From the NCBI GenBank assembly GCA_964057225.1, contig CAXKVF010000086.1, positions 62,001 through 126,000 of the forward strand: 64,000 nucleotides of DNA, in the 5' to 3' direction. Positions within the stretch are counted from its first letter, which is position 1, and each line of letters opens with the position of its first letter. Positions 26,458-41,365 of this stretch are shown piece after piece. Under the pieces are notes generated by a model. The model was given only the letters and a program-made list of their open reading frames with translations. It made no database searches and was not told the DNA's origin. The DNA comes from Auanema rhodensis. Its lineage: Eukaryota; Nematoda; Chromadorea; Rhabditida; Rhabditidae. Position numbers and translations under genes: made by a program.

Positions 26458-26499
26458 GCTTTGCTTTCACGTGAAGCGAGTTACATACCAAGTGCACAT
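26458..26499 (+). repeat. 42-bp insertion: 36-bp partial monomer duplication plus 6-bp filler
   Basis: The monomer start at 26445 is followed by another at 26487, only 42 bp later. After gtgcacat (ending 26457) come six bases, gctttg, and then a second copy of the segment from ctttcac through gtgcacat, 36 bp long and ending at 26499, after which the normal sequence resumes with cacgtatac. It is the only break in register between 3741 and 64000. The six extra bases do not continue the monomer; they resemble the short filler left by end joining, though partial copying of the adjacent 'gcttt' cannot be excluded. Confidence 0.9.
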
Positions 26500-27349
26500 C
26501 ACGTATACATTTAATTAGCATAAATTAAAGTTCACGTAAATTTCAAAGTCATGGTTACCATGAACCAATATCAATAAAAATTTGTTTTTAGACTAATATG
26601 GACATGGGGAATCTAATTTTGAAAACCGCATCTCTTTATCTTTCACGTGAAGCGAGTTACATACCAAGTGCACATCACGTGTACATTTAATTAGCATAAA
26701 TTAAAGTTCACGTAAATTTCAAAGTCATGGTTACCATGCACCAATATCAATAAAAATTTGTTTTTAGACTAATATGGACATGGGGAATCTAATTTTGAAA
26801 ACCGCATCTCTTTATCTTTCACGTGAAGCGAGTTACATACCAAGTGCACATCACGTGTACATTTAATTAGCATAAATTAAAGTTCACGTAAATTTCAAAG
26901 TCATGGTTACCATGCACCAATATCAATAAAAATTTGTTTTTAGACTAATATGGACATGGGGAATCTAATTTTGAAAACCGCATCTCTTTATCTTTCACGT
27001 GAAGCGAGTTACATACCAAGTGCACATCACGTGTACATTTAATTAGCATAAATTAAAGTTCACGTAAATTTCAAAGTCATGGTTACCATGCACCAATATC
27101 AATAAAAATTTGTTTTTAGACTAATATGGACATGGGGAATCTAATTTTGAAAACCGCATCTCTTTATCTTTCACGTGAAGCGAGTTACATACCAAGTGCA
27201 CATCACGTGTACATTTAATTAGCATAAATTAAAGTTCACGTAAATTTCAAAGTCATGGTTACCATGCACCAATATCAATAAAAATTTGTTTTTAGACTAA
27301 TATGGACATGGGGAATCTAATTTTGAAAACCGCATCTCTTTATCTTTCA

Positions 27350-29750
27350 CGTGAAGCGAGTTACATACCAAGTGCACATCACGTGTACATTTAATTAGCA
27401 TAAATTAAAGTTCACGTAAATTTCAAAGTCATGGTTACCATGAACCAATATCAATAAAAATTTGTTTTCAGACTAATATGGACATGGGGAATCTAATTTT
27501 GAAAACCGCATCTCTTTATCTTTCACGTGAAGCGAGTTACATACCAAGTGCACATCACGTGTACATTTAATTAGCATAAATTAAAGTTCACGTAAATTTC
27601 AAAGTCATGGTTACCATGCACCAATATCAATAAAAATTTGTTTTTAGACTAATATGGACATGGGGAATCTAATTTTGAAAACCGCATCTCTTTATCTTTC
27701 ACGTGAAGCGAGTTACATACCAAGTGCACATCACGTGTACATTTAATTAGCATAAATTAAAGTTCACGTAAATTTCAAAGTCATGGTTACCATGCACCAA
27801 TATCAATAAAAATTTGTTTTTAGACTAATATGGACATGGGGAATCTAATTTTGAAAACCGCATCTCTTTATCTTTCACGTGAAGCGAGTTACATACCAAG
27901 TGCACATCACGTGTACATTTAATTAGCATAAATTAAAGTTCACGTAAATTTCAAAGTCATGGTTACCATGAACCAATATCAATAAAAATTTGTTTTCAGA
28001 CTAATATGGACATGGGGAATCTAATTTTGAAAACCGCATCTCTTTATCTTTCACGTGAAGCGAGTTACATACCAAGTGCACATCACGTGTACATTTAATT
28101 AGCATAAATTAAAGTTCACGTAAATTTCAAAGTCATGGTTACCATGCACCAATATCAATAAAAATTTGTTTTTAGACTAATATGGACATGGGGAATCTAA
28201 TTTTGAAAACCGCATCTCTTTATCTTTCACGTGAAGCGAGTTACATACCAAGTGCACATCACGTGTACATTTAATTAGCATAAATTAAAGTTCACGTAAA
28301 TTTCAAAGTCATGGTTACCATGCACCAATATCAATAAAAATTTGTTTTTAGACTAATATGGACATGGGGAATCTAATTTTGAAAACCGCATCTCTTTATC
28401 TTTCACGTGAAGCGAGTTACATACCAAGTGCACATCACGTGTACATTTAATTAGCATAAATTAAAGTTCACGTAAATTTCAAAGTCATGGTTACCATGAA
28501 CCAATATCAATAAAAATTTGTTTTCAGACTAATATGGACATGGGGAATCTAATTTTGAAAACCGCATCTCTTTATCTTTCACGTGAAGCGAGTTACATAC
28601 CAAGTGCACATCACGTGTACATTTAATTAGCATAAATTAAAGTTCACGTAAATTTCAAAGTCATGGTTACCATGCACCAATATCAATAAAAATTTGTTTT
28701 TAGACTAATATGGACATGGGGAATCTAATTTTGAAAACCGCATCTCTTTATCTTTCACGTGAAGCGAGTTACATACCAAGTGCACATCACGTGTACATTT
28801 AATTAGCATAAATTAAAGTTCACGTAAATTTCAAAGTCATGGTTACCATGCACCAATATCAATAAAAATTTGTTTTTAGACTAATATGGACATGGGGAAT
28901 CTAATTTTGAAAACCGCATCTCTTTATCTTTCACGTGAAGCGAGTTACATACCAAGTGCACATCACGTGTACATTTAATTAGCATAAATTAAAGTTCACG
29001 TAAATTTCAAAGTCATGGTTACCATGAACCAATATCAATAAAAATTTGTTTTCAGACTAATATGGACATGGGGAATCTAATTTTGAAAACCGCATCTCTT
29101 TATCTTTCACGTGAAGCGAGTTACATACCAAGTGCACATCACGTGTACATTTAATTAGCATAAATTAAAGTTCACGTAAATTTCAAAGTCATGGTTACCA
29201 TGCACCAATATCAATAAAAATTTGTTTTTAGACTAATATGGACATGGGGAATCTAATTTTGAAAACCGCATCTCTTTATCTTTCACGTGAAGCGAGTTAC
29301 ATACCAAGTGCACATCACGTGTACATTTAATTAGCATAAATTAAAGTTCACGTAAATTTCAAAGTCATGGTTACCATGCACCAATATCAATAAAAATTTG
29401 TTTTTAGACTAATATGGACATGGGAAATCTAATTTTGAAAACCGCATCTCTTTATCTTTCACGTGAAGCGAGTTACATACCAAGTGCACATCACGTGTAC
29501 ATTTAATTAGCATAAATTAAAGTTCACGTAAATTTCAAAGTCATGGTTACCATGAACCAATATCAATAAAAATTTGTTTTCAGACTAATATGGACATGGG
29601 AAATCTAATTTTGAAAACCGCATCTCTTTATCTTTCACGTGAAGCGAGTTACATACCAAGTGCACATCACGTGTACATTTAATTAGCATAAATTAAAGTT
29701 CACGTAAATTTCAAAGTCATGGTTACCATGCACCAATATCAATAAAAATT
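27350..29750 (+). repeat. Three-monomer (528-bp) higher-order repeat, about five units
   Basis: The T-to-C change giving ttttcagac occurs at 27469, 27997, 28525, 29053 and 29581, each 528 bp apart. Within each unit the carrier is an aacc monomer followed by two cacc monomers. The G-to-A change at position 123 (atgggaaatc) enters near 29425 and spans two adjacent monomers at the end of the run, which shows the units are not all identical. Outer boundaries are approximate. Confidence 0.88.
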
Positions 29751-30746
29751 TGTTTTTAGACTAATATGGACATGGGGAATCTAATTTTGAAAACCGCATC
29801 TCTTTATCTTTCACGTGAAGCGAGTTACATACCAAGTGCACATCACGTGTACATTTAATTAGCATAAATTAAAGTTCACGTAAATTTCAAAGTCATGGTT
29901 ACCATGCACCAATATCAATAAAAATTTGTTTTTAGACTAATATGGACATGGGGAATCTAATTTTGAAAACCGCATCTCTTTATCTTTCACGTGAAGCGAG
30001 TTACATACCAAGTGCACATCACGTGTACATTTAATTAGCATAAATTAAAGTTCACGTAAATTTCAAAGTCATGGTTACCATGCACCAATATCAATAAAAA
30101 TTTGTTTTTAGACTAATATGGACATGGGGAATCTAATTTTGAAAACCGCATCTCTTCATCTTTCACGTGAAGCGAGTTACATACCAAGTGCACATCACGT
30201 GTACATTTAATTAGCATAAATTAAAGTTCACGTAAATTTCAAAGTCATGGTTACCATGCACCAATATCAATAAAAATTTGTTTTTAGACTAATATGGACA
30301 TGGGGAATCTAATTTTGAAAACCGCATCTCTTTATCTTTCACGTGAAGCGAGTTACATACCAAGTGCACATCACGTGTACATTTAATTAGCATAAATTAA
30401 AGTTCACGTAAATTTCAAAGTCATGGTTACCATGCACCAATATCAATAAAAATTTGTTTTTAGACTAATATGGACATGGGGAATCTAATTTTGAAAACCG
30501 CATCTCTTTATCTTTCACGTGAAGCGAGTTACATACCAAGTGCACATCACGTGTACATTTAATTAGCATAAATTAAAGTTCACGTAAATTTCAAAGTCAT
30601 GGTTACCATGCACCAATATCAATAAAAATTTGTTTTTAGACTAATATGGACACGGGGAATCTAATTTTGAAAACCGCATCTCTTTATCTTTCACGTGAAG
30701 CGAGTTACATACCAAGTGCACATCACGTGTACATTTAATTAGCATA

Positions 30747-33324
30747 AATTAAAGTTCACGTAAATTTCAAAGTCATGGTTACCATGAACCAATATCAATA
30801 AAAATTTGTTTTTAGACTAATATGGACATGGGGAATCTAATTTTGAAAACCGCATCTCTTCATCTTTCACGTGAAGCGAGTTACATACCAAGTGCACATC
30901 ACGTGTACATTTAATTAGCATAAATTAAAGTTCACGTAAATTTCAAAGTCATGGTTACCATGAACCAATATCAATAAAAATTTGTTTTTAGACTAATATG
31001 GACATGGGGAATCTAATTTTGAAAACCGCATCTCTTTATCTTTCACGTGAAGCGAGTTACATACCAAGTGCACATCACGTGTACATTTAATTAGCATAAA
31101 TTAAAGTTCACGTAAATTTCAAAGTCATGGTTACCATGCACCAATATCAATAAAAATTTGTTTTTAGACTAATATGGACATGGAGAATCTAATTTTGAAA
31201 ACCGCATCTCTTTATCTTTCACGTGAAGCGAGGTACATACCAAGTGCACATCACGTGTACATTTAATTAGCATAAATTAAAGTTCACGTAAATTTCAAAG
31301 TCATGGTTACCATGAACCAATATCAATAAAAATTTGTTTTTAGACTAATATGGACATGGGGAATCTAATTTTGAAAACCGCATCTCTTTATCTTTCACGT
31401 GAAGCGAGTTACATACCAAGTGCACATCACGTGTACATTTAATTAGCATTAATTAAAGTTCACGTAAATTTCAAAGTCATGGTTACCATGAACCAATATC
31501 AATAAAAATTTGTTTTTAGACTAATATGGACATGGGGAATCTAATTTTGAAAACCGCATCTCTTTATCTTTCACGTGAAGCGAGTTACATACCAAGTGCA
31601 CATCACGTGTACATTTAATTAGCATAAATTAAAGTTCACGTAAATTTCAAAGTCATGGTTACCATGCACCAATATCAATAAAAATTTGTTTTTAGACTAA
31701 TATGGACATGGGGAATCTAATTTTGAAAACCGCATCTCTTTATATTTCACGTGAAGCGAGTTACATACCAAGTGCACATCACGTGTACATTTAATTAGCA
31801 TAAATTAAAGTTCACGTAAATTTCAAAGTCATGGTTACCATGCACCAATATCAATAAAAATTTGTTTTTAGACTAATATGGACATGGGGAATCTAATTTT
31901 GAAAACCGCATCTCTTTATCTTTCACATGAAGCGAGTTACATACCAAGTGCACATCACGTGTACATTTAATTAGCATAAATTAAAGTTCACGTAAATTTC
32001 AAAGTCATGGTTACCATGCACCAATATCAATAAAAATTTGTTTTTAGACTAATATGGACATGGGGAATCTAATTTTGAAAACCGCATCTCTTTATCTTTC
32101 ACGTGAAGTGAGTTACATACCAAGTGCACATCACGTATACATTTAATTAGCATAAATTAAAGTTCACGTAAATTTCAAAGTCATGGTTACCATGCACCAA
32201 TATCAATAAAAATTTGTTTTTAGACTAATATGGACATGGGGAATCTAATTTTGAAAACCGCATCTCTTTATCTTTCACGTGAAGCGAGTTACATACCAAG
32301 TGCACATCACGTGTACATTTAATTAGCATAAATTAAAGTTCACGTAAATTTCAAAGTCATGGTTACCATGCACCAATATCAATAAAAATTTGTTTTTAGA
32401 CTAATATGGACATGGGGAATCTAATTTTGAAAACCGCATCTCTTTATCTTTCACGTGAAGCGAGTTACATACCAAGTGCACATCACGTGTACATTTAATT
32501 AGCATAAATTAAAGTTCACGTAAATTTCAAAGTCATGGTTACCATGAACCAATATCAATAAAAATTTGTTTTCAGACTAATATGGACATGGGGAATCTAA
32601 TTTTGAAAACCGCATCTCTTTATCTTTCACGTGAAGCGAGTTACATACCAAGTGCACATCACGTGTACATTTAATTAGCATAAATTAAAGTTCACGTAAA
32701 TTCCAAAGTCATGGTTACCATGCACCAATATCAATAAAAATTTGTTTTTAGACTAATATGGACATGGGGAATCTAATTTTGAAAACCGCATCTCTTTATC
32801 TTTCACGTGAAGCGAGTTACATACCAAGTGCACATCACGTGTACATTTAATTAGCATAAATTAAAGTTCACGTAAATTTCAAAGTCATGGTTACCATGCA
32901 CCAATATCAATAAAAATTTGTTTTTAGACTAATATGGACATGGGGAATCTAATTTTGAAAACCGCATCTCTTCATCTTTCACGTGAAGCGAGTTACATAC
33001 CAAGTGCACATCACGTGTACATTTAATTAGCATAAATTAAAGTTCACGTAAATTTCAAAGTCATGGTTACCATGCACCAATATCAATAAAAATTTGTTTT
33101 TAGACTAATATGGACATGGGGAATCTAATTTTGAAAACCGCATCTCTTTATCTTTCACGTGAAGCGAGTTACATACCAAGTGCACATCACGTGTACATTT
33201 AATTAGCATAAATTAAAGTTCACGTAAATTTCAAAGTCATGGTTACCATGCACCAATATCAATAAAAATTTGTTTTTAGACTAATATGGACATGGGGAAT
33301 CTAATTTTGAAAACCGCATCTCTT
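30747..33324 (+). repeat. First copy of a 22/23-monomer duplication
   Basis: 30747-31926 reappears at 34619-35798 (offset 3872 = 22 monomers), and 31745-33324 reappears at 35793-37372 (offset 4048 = 23 monomers). Markers include A at 31184 (tggagaatc), gaggtacat near 31232, T at 31450 (gcattaatt), A at 31744 (tatatttc), A at 31927 (cacatga), T at 32109 (gaagtgag) with A at 32137 (gtatac), and C at 32703 (aattccaaag). The change of offset means this copy lacks one monomer present in the second, as expected from unequal exchange or a one-monomer gain. Confidence 0.85.
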
Positions 33325-34618
33325 TATCTTTCACGTGAAGCGAGTTACATACCAAGTGCACATCACGTGTACATTTAATTAGCATAAATTAAAGTTCACG
33401 TAAATTTCAAAGTCATGGTTACCGTGAACCAATATCAATAAAAATTTGTTTTCAGACTAATATGGACATGGGGAATCTAATTTTGAAAACCGCATCTCTT
33501 TATCTTTCACGTGAAGCGAGTTACATACCAAGTGCACATCACGTGTACATTTAATTAGCATAAATTAAAGTTCACGTAAATTCCAAAGTCATGGTTACCA
33601 TGCACCAATATCAATAAAAATTTGTTTTTAGACTAATATGGACATGGGGAATCTAATTTTGAAAACCGCATCTCTTTATCTTTCACGTGAAGCGAGTTAC
33701 ATACCAAGTGCACATCACGTGTACATTTAATTAGCATAAATTAAAGTTCACGTAAATTTCAAAGTCATGGTTACCATGCACCAATATCAATAAAAATTTG
33801 TTTTTAGACTAATATGGACATGGGGAATCTAATTTTGAAAACCGCATCTCTTTATCTTTCACGTGAAGCGAGTTACATACCAAGTGCACATCACGTGTAC
33901 ATTTAATTAGCATAAATTAAAGTTCACGTAAATTTCAAAGTCATGGTTACCATGCACCAATATCAATAAAAATTTGTTTTTAGACTAATATGGACATGGG
34001 GAATCTAATTTTGAAAACCGCATCTCTTTATCTTTCACGTGAAGCGAGTTACATACCAAGTGCACATCACGTGTACATTTAATTAGCATAAATTAAAGTT
34101 CACGTAAATTTCAAAGTCATGGTTACCATGCACCAATATCAATAAAAATTTGTTTTTAGACTAATATGGACATGGGGAATCTAATTTTGAAAACCGCATC
34201 TCTTCATCTTTCACGTGAAGCGAGTTACATACCAAGTGCACATCACGTGTACATTTAATTAGCATAAATTAAAGTTCACGTAAATTTCAAAGTCATGGTT
34301 ACCATGCACCAATATCAATAAAAATCTGTTTTTAGACTAATATGGACATGGGAAATCTAATTTTGAAAACCGCATCTCTTTATCTTTCACGTGAAGCGAG
34401 TTACATACCAAGTGCACATCACGTGTACATTTAATTAGCATAAATTAAAGTTCACGTAAATTTCAAAGTCATGGTTACCATGAACCAATATCAATAAAAA
34501 TTTGTTTTTAGACTAATATGGACATGGGGAATCTAATTTTGAAAACCGCATCTCTTTATCTTTCACGTGAAGCGAGTTACATACCAAGTGCACATCACGT
34601 GTACATTTAATTAGCATT

Positions 34619-37372
34619 AATTAAAGTTCACGTAAATTTCAAAGTCATGGTTACCATGAACCAATATCAATAAAAATTTGTTTTTAGACTAATATGGACA
34701 TGGGGAATCTAATTTTGAAAACCGCATCTCTTCATCTTTCACGTGAAGCGAGTTACATACCAAGTGCACATCACGTGTACATTTAATTAGCATAAATTAA
34801 AGTTCACGTAAATTTCAAAGTCATGGTTACCATGAACCAATATCAATAAAAATTTGTTTTTAGACTAATATGGACATGGGGAATCTAATTTTGAAAACCG
34901 CATCTCTTTATCTTTCACGTGAAGCGAGTTACATACCAAGTGCACATCACGTGTACATTTAATTAGCATAAATTAAAGTTCACGTAAATTTCAAAGTCAT
35001 GGTTACCATGCACCAATATCAATAAAAATTTGTTTTTAGACTAATATGGACATGGAGAATCTAATTTTGAAAACCGCATCTCTTTATCTTTCACGTGAAG
35101 CGAGGTACATACCAAGTGCACATCACGTGTACATTTAATTAGCATAAATTAAAGTTCACGTAAATTTCAAAGTCATGGTTACCATGAACCAATATCAATA
35201 AAAATTTGTTTTTAGACTAATATGGACATGGGGAATCTAATTTTGAAAACCGCATCTCTTTATCTTTCACGTGAAGCGAGTTACATACCAAGTGCACATC
35301 ACGTGTACATTTAATTAGCATTAATTAAAGTTCACGTAAATTTCAAAGTCATGGTTACCATGAACCAATATCAATAAAAATTTGTTTTTAGACTAATATG
35401 GACATGGGGAATCTAATTTTGAAAACCGCATCTCTTTATCTTTCACGTGAAGCGAGTTACATACCAAGTGCACATCACGTGTACATTTAATTAGCATAAA
35501 TTAAAGTTCACGTAAATTTCAAAGTCATGGTTACCATGCACCAATATCAATAAAAATTTGTTTTTAGACTAATATGGACATGGGGAATCTAATTTTGAAA
35601 ACCGCATCTCTTTATATTTCACGTGAAGCGAGTTACATACCAAGTGCACATCACGTGTACATTTAATTAGCATAAATTAAAGTTCACGTAAATTTCAAAG
35701 TCATGGTTACCATGCACCAATATCAATAAAAATTTGTTTTTAGACTAATATGGACATGGGGAATCTAATTTTGAAAACCGCATCTCTTTATCTTTCACGT
35801 GAAGCGAGTTACATACCAAGTGCACATCACGTATACATTTAATTAGCATAAATTAAAGTTCACGTAAATTTCAAAGTCATGGTTACCATGCACCAATATC
35901 AATAAAAATTTGTTTTTAGACTAATATGGACATGGGGAATCTAATTTTGAAAACCGCATCTCTTTATCTTTCACATGAAGCGAGTTACATACCAAGTGCA
36001 CATCACGTGTACATTTAATTAGCATAAATTAAAGTTCACGTAAATTTCAAAGTCATGGTTACCATGCACCAATATCAATAAAAATTTGTTTTTAGACTAA
36101 TATGGACATGGGGAATCTAATTTTGAAAACCGCATCTCTTTATCTTTCACGTGAAGTGAGTTACATACCAAGTGCACATCACGTATACATTTAATTAGCA
36201 TAAATTAAAGTTCACGTAAATTTCAAAGTCATGGTTACCATGCACCAATATCAATAAAAATTTGTTTTTAGACTAATATGGACATGGGGAATCTAATTTT
36301 GAAAACCGCATCTCTTTATCTTTCACGTGAAGCGAGTTACATACCAAGTGCACATCACGTGTACATTTAATTAGCATAAATTAAAGTTCACGTAAATTTC
36401 AAAGTCATGGTTACCATGCACCAATATCAATAAAAATTTGTTTTTAGACTAATATGGACATGGGGAATCTAATTTTGAAAACCGCATCTCTTTATCTTTC
36501 ACGTGAAGCGAGTTACATACCAAGTGCACATCACGTGTACATTTAATTAGCATAAATTAAAGTTCACGTAAATTTCAAAGTCATGGTTACCATGAACCAA
36601 TATCAATAAAAATTTGTTTTCAGACTAATATGGACATGGGGAATCTAATTTTGAAAACCGCATCTCTTTATCTTTCACGTGAAGCGAGTTACATACCAAG
36701 TGCACATCACGTGTACATTTAATTAGCATAAATTAAAGTTCACGTAAATTCCAAAGTCATGGTTACCATGCACCAATATCAATAAAAATTTGTTTTTAGA
36801 CTAATATGGACATGGGGAATCTAATTTTGAAAACCGCATCTCTTTATCTTTCACGTGAAGCGAGTTACATACCAAGTGCACATCACGTGTACATTTAATT
36901 AGCATAAATTAAAGTTCACGTAAATTTCAAAGTCATGGTTACCATGCACCAATATCAATAAAAATTTGTTTTTAGACTAATATGGACATGGGGAATCTAA
37001 TTTTGAAAACCGCATCTCTTCATCTTTCACGTGAAGCGAGTTACATACCAAGTGCACATCACGTGTACATTTAATTAGCATAAATTAAAGTTCACGTAAA
37101 TTTCAAAGTCATGGTTACCATGCACCAATATCAATAAAAATTTGTTTTTAGACTAATATGGACATGGGGAATCTAATTTTGAAAACCGCATCTCTTTATC
37201 TTTCACGTGAAGCGAGTTACATACCAAGTGCACATCACGTGTACATTTAATTAGCATAAATTAAAGTTCACGTAAATTTCAAAGTCATGGTTACCATGCA
37301 CCAATATCAATAAAAATTTGTTTTTAGACTAATATGGACATGGGGAATCTAATTTTGAAAACCGCATCTCTT
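34619..37372 (+). repeat. Second copy of the 22/23-monomer duplication
   Basis: Carries the same marker order as 30747-33324: A at 35056, gaggtacat near 35104, T at 35322, A at 35616, A at 35975, T at 36157 with A at 36185, and C at 36751. It has one additional monomer, with gtatac at 35833, between the tatatttc and cacatga markers. The later relatives near 39.0, 43.4 and 47.2 kb all have that extra monomer, so this arrangement is the one that was amplified. Confidence 0.85.
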
Positions 37373-37549
37373 CATCTTTCACGTGAAGCGAGTTACATAC
37401 CAAGTGCACATCACGTGTACATTTAATTAGCATAAATTAAAGTTCACGTAAATTTCAAAGTCATGGTTACCATGCACCAATATCAATAAAAATCTGTTTT
37501 TAGACTAATATGGACATGGGAAATCTAATTTTGAAAACCGCATCTCTTT

Positions 37550-40500
37550 ATCTTTCACGTGAAGCGAGTTACATACCAAGTGCACATCACGTGTACATTT
37601 AATTAGCATAAATTAAAGTTCACGTAAATTTCAAAGTCATGGTTACCATGAACCAATATCAATAAAAATTTGTTTTCAGACTAATATGGACATGGGGAAT
37701 CTAATTTTGAAAACCGCATCTCTTTATCTTTCACGTGAAGCGAGTTACATACCAAGTGCACATCACGTGTACATTTAATTAGCATAAATTAAAGTTCACG
37801 TAAATTTCAAAGTCATGGTTACCATGCACCAATATCAATAAAAATTTGTTTTTAGACTAATATGGACATGGGGAATCTAATTTTGAAAACCGCATCTCTT
37901 CATCTTTCACGTGAAGCGAGTTACATACCAAGTGCACATCACGTGTACATTTAATTAGCATAAATTAAAGTTCACGTAAATTTCAAAGTCATGGTTACCA
38001 TGCACCAATATCAATAAAAATCTGTTTTTAGACTAATATGGACATGGGAAATCTAATTTTGAAAACCGCATCTCTTTATCTTTCACGTGAAGCGAGTTAC
38101 ATACCAAGTGCACATCACGTGTACATTTAATTAGCATAAATTAAAGTTCACGTAAATTTCAAAGTCATGGTTACCATGAACCAATATCAATAAAAATTTG
38201 TTTTCAGACTAATATGGACATGGGGAATCTAATTTTGAAAACCGCATCTCTTTATCTTTCACGTGAAGCGAGTTACATACCAAGTGCACATCACGTGTAC
38301 ATTTAATTAGCATAAATTAAAGTTCACGTAAATTTCAAAGTCATGGTTACCATGAACCAATATCAATAAAAATTTGTTTTTAGACTAATATGGACATGGG
38401 GAATCTAATTTTGAAAACCGCATCTCTTTATCTTTCACGTGAAGCGAGTTACATACCAAGTGCACATCACGTGTACATTTAATTAGCATAAATTAAAGTT
38501 CACGTAAATTTCAAAGTCATGGTTACCATGAACCAATATCAATAAAAATTTGTTTTTAGACTAATATGGACATGGGGAATCTAATTTTGAAAACCGCATC
38601 TCTTTATCTTTCACGTGAAGCGAGTTACATACCAAGTGCACATCACGTGTACATTTAATTAGCATAAATTAAAGTTCACGTAAATTTCAAAGTCATGGTT
38701 ACCATGCACCAATATAAATAAAAATTTGTTTTTAGACTAATATGGACATGGGGAATCTAATTTTGAAAACCGCATCTCTTTATCTTTCACGTGAAGCGAG
38801 TTACATACCAAGTGCACATCACGTGTACATTTAATTAGCATAAATTAAAGTTCACGTAAATTTCAAAGTCATGGTTACCATGCACCAATATCAATAAAAA
38901 TTTGTTTTTAGACTAATATGGACATGGGGAATCTAATTTTGAAAACCGCATCTCTTTATATTTCACGTGAAGCGAGTTACATACCAAGTGCACATCACGT
39001 GTACATTTAATTAGCATAAATTAAAGTTCACGTAAATTTCAAAGTCATGGTTACCATGCACCAATATCAATAAAAATTTGTTTTTAGACTAATATGGACA
39101 TGGGGAATCTAATTTTGAAAACCGCATCTCTTTATCTTTCACGTGAAGCGAGTTACATACCAAGTGCACATCACGTATACATTTAATTAGCATAAATTAA
39201 AGTTCACGTAAATTTCAAAGTCATGGTTACCATGCACCAATATCAATAAAAATTTGTTTTTAGACTAATATGGACATGGGGAATCTAATTTTGAAAACCG
39301 CATCTCTTTATCTTTCACATGAAGCGAGTTACATACCAAGTGCACATCACGTGTACATTTAATTAGCATAAATTAAAGTTCACGTAAATTTCAAAGTCAT
39401 GGTTACCATGCACCAATATCAATAAAAATTTGTTTTTAGACTAATATGGACATGGGGAATCTAATTTTGAAAACCGCATCTCTTTATCTTTCACGTGAAG
39501 TGAGTTACATACCAAGTGCACATCACGTATACATTTAATTAGCATAAATTAAAGTTCACGTAAATTTCAAAGTCATGGTTACCATGCACCAATATCAATA
39601 AAAATTTGTTTTTAGACTAATATGGACATGGGGAATCTAATTTTGAAAACCGCATCTCTTTATCTTTCACGTGAAGCGAGTTACATACCAAGTGCACATC
39701 ACGTGTACATTTAATTAGCATAAATTAAAGTTCACGTAAATTTCAAAGTCATGGTTACCATGCACCAATATCAATAAAAATTTGTTTTTAGACTAATATG
39801 GACATGGGGAATCTAATTTTGAAAACCGCATCTCTTTATCTTTCACGTGAAGCGAGTTACATACCAAGTGCACATCACGTGTACATTTAATTAGCATAAA
39901 TTAAAGTTCACGTAAATTCCAAAGTCATGGTTACCATGCACCAATATCAATAAAAATTTGTTTTTAGACTAATATGGACATGGGGAATCTAATTTTGAAA
40001 ACCGCATCTCTTTATCTTTCACGTGAAGCGAGTTACATACCAAGTGCACATCACGTGTACATTTAATTAGCATAAATTAAAGTTCACGTAAATTTCAAAG
40101 TCATGGTTACCATGCACCAATATCAATAAAAATTTGTTTTTAGACTAATATGGACATGGGGAATCTAATTTTGAAAACCGCATCTCTTCATCTTTCACGT
40201 GAAGCGAGTTACATACCAAGTGCACATCACGTGTACATTTAATTAGCATAAATTAAAGTTCACGTAAATTTCAAAGTCATGGTTACCATGCACCAATATC
40301 AATAAAAATTTGTTTTTAGACTAATATGGACATGGGAAATCTAATTTTGAAAACCGCATCTCTTTATCTTTCACGTGAAGCGAGTTACATACCAAGTGCA
40401 CATCACGTGTACATTTAATTAGCATAAATTAAAGTTCACGTAAATTTCAAAGTCATGGTTACCATGCACCAATATCAATAAAAATTTGTTTTTAGACTAA

Positions 40501-41365
40501 TATGGACATGGGGAATCTAATTTTGAAAACCGCATCTCTTTATCTTTCACGTGAAGCGAGTTACATACCAAGTGCACATCACGTGTACATTTAATTAGCA
40601 TAAATTAAAGTTCACGTAAATTTCAAAGTCATGGTTACCATGCACCAATATCAATAAAAATTTGTTTTTAGACTAATATGGACATGGGGAATCTAATTTT
40701 GAAAACCGCATCTCTTTATCTTTCACGTGAAGCGAGTTACATACCAAGTGCACATCACGTGTACATTTAATTAGCATAAATTAAAGTTCACGTAAATTTC
40801 AAAGTCATGGTTACCATGCACCAATATCAATAAAAATTTGTTTTTAGACTAATATGGACATGGGGAATCTAATTTTGAAAACCGCATCTCTTCATCTTTC
40901 ACGTGAAGCGAGTTACATACCAAGTGCACATCACGTGTACATTTAATTAGCATAAATTAAAGTTCACGTAAATTTCAAAGTCATGGTTACCATGCACCAA
41001 TATCAATAAAAATCTGTTTTTAGACTAATATGGACATGGGAAATCTAATTTTGAAAACCGCATCTCTTTATCTTTCACGTGAAGCGAGTTACATACCAAG
41101 TGCACATCACGTGTACATTTAATTAGCATAAATTAAAGTTCACGTAAATTTCAAAGTCATGGTTACCATGAACCAATATCAATAAAAATTTGTTTTCAGA
41201 CTAATATGGACATGGGGAATCTAATTTTGAAAACCGCATCTCTTTATCTTTCACGTGAAGCGAGTTACATACCAAGTGCACATCACGTGTACATTTAATT
41301 AGCATAAATTAAAGTTCACGTAAATTTCAAAGTCATGGTTACCATGCACCAATATCAATAAAAAT
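37550..41365 (+). repeat. Large duplication unit A (copies at +4400 and +8272)
   Basis: 37550-39781 matches 41950-44181 (offset 4400, 25 monomers), and 37550-41365 matches 45822-49637 (offset 8272, 47 monomers) at all markers checked. Markers include the C of ttcagac near 37677, the C variant near 37901, aatctg near 38022, tataaata at 38716, tatatttc at 38960, gtatac at 39177, cacatga at 39319, C at 39919 and aatctg near 41014. It overlaps unit B at its right end, which shows nested rounds of duplication. Confidence 0.82.

Noticed and set aside
26458-26463. Target-site duplication or transposon footprint at the 42-bp insertion
   Set aside because: The inserted DNA is a partial monomer with six filler bases; no terminal repeats or element remnant are visible.
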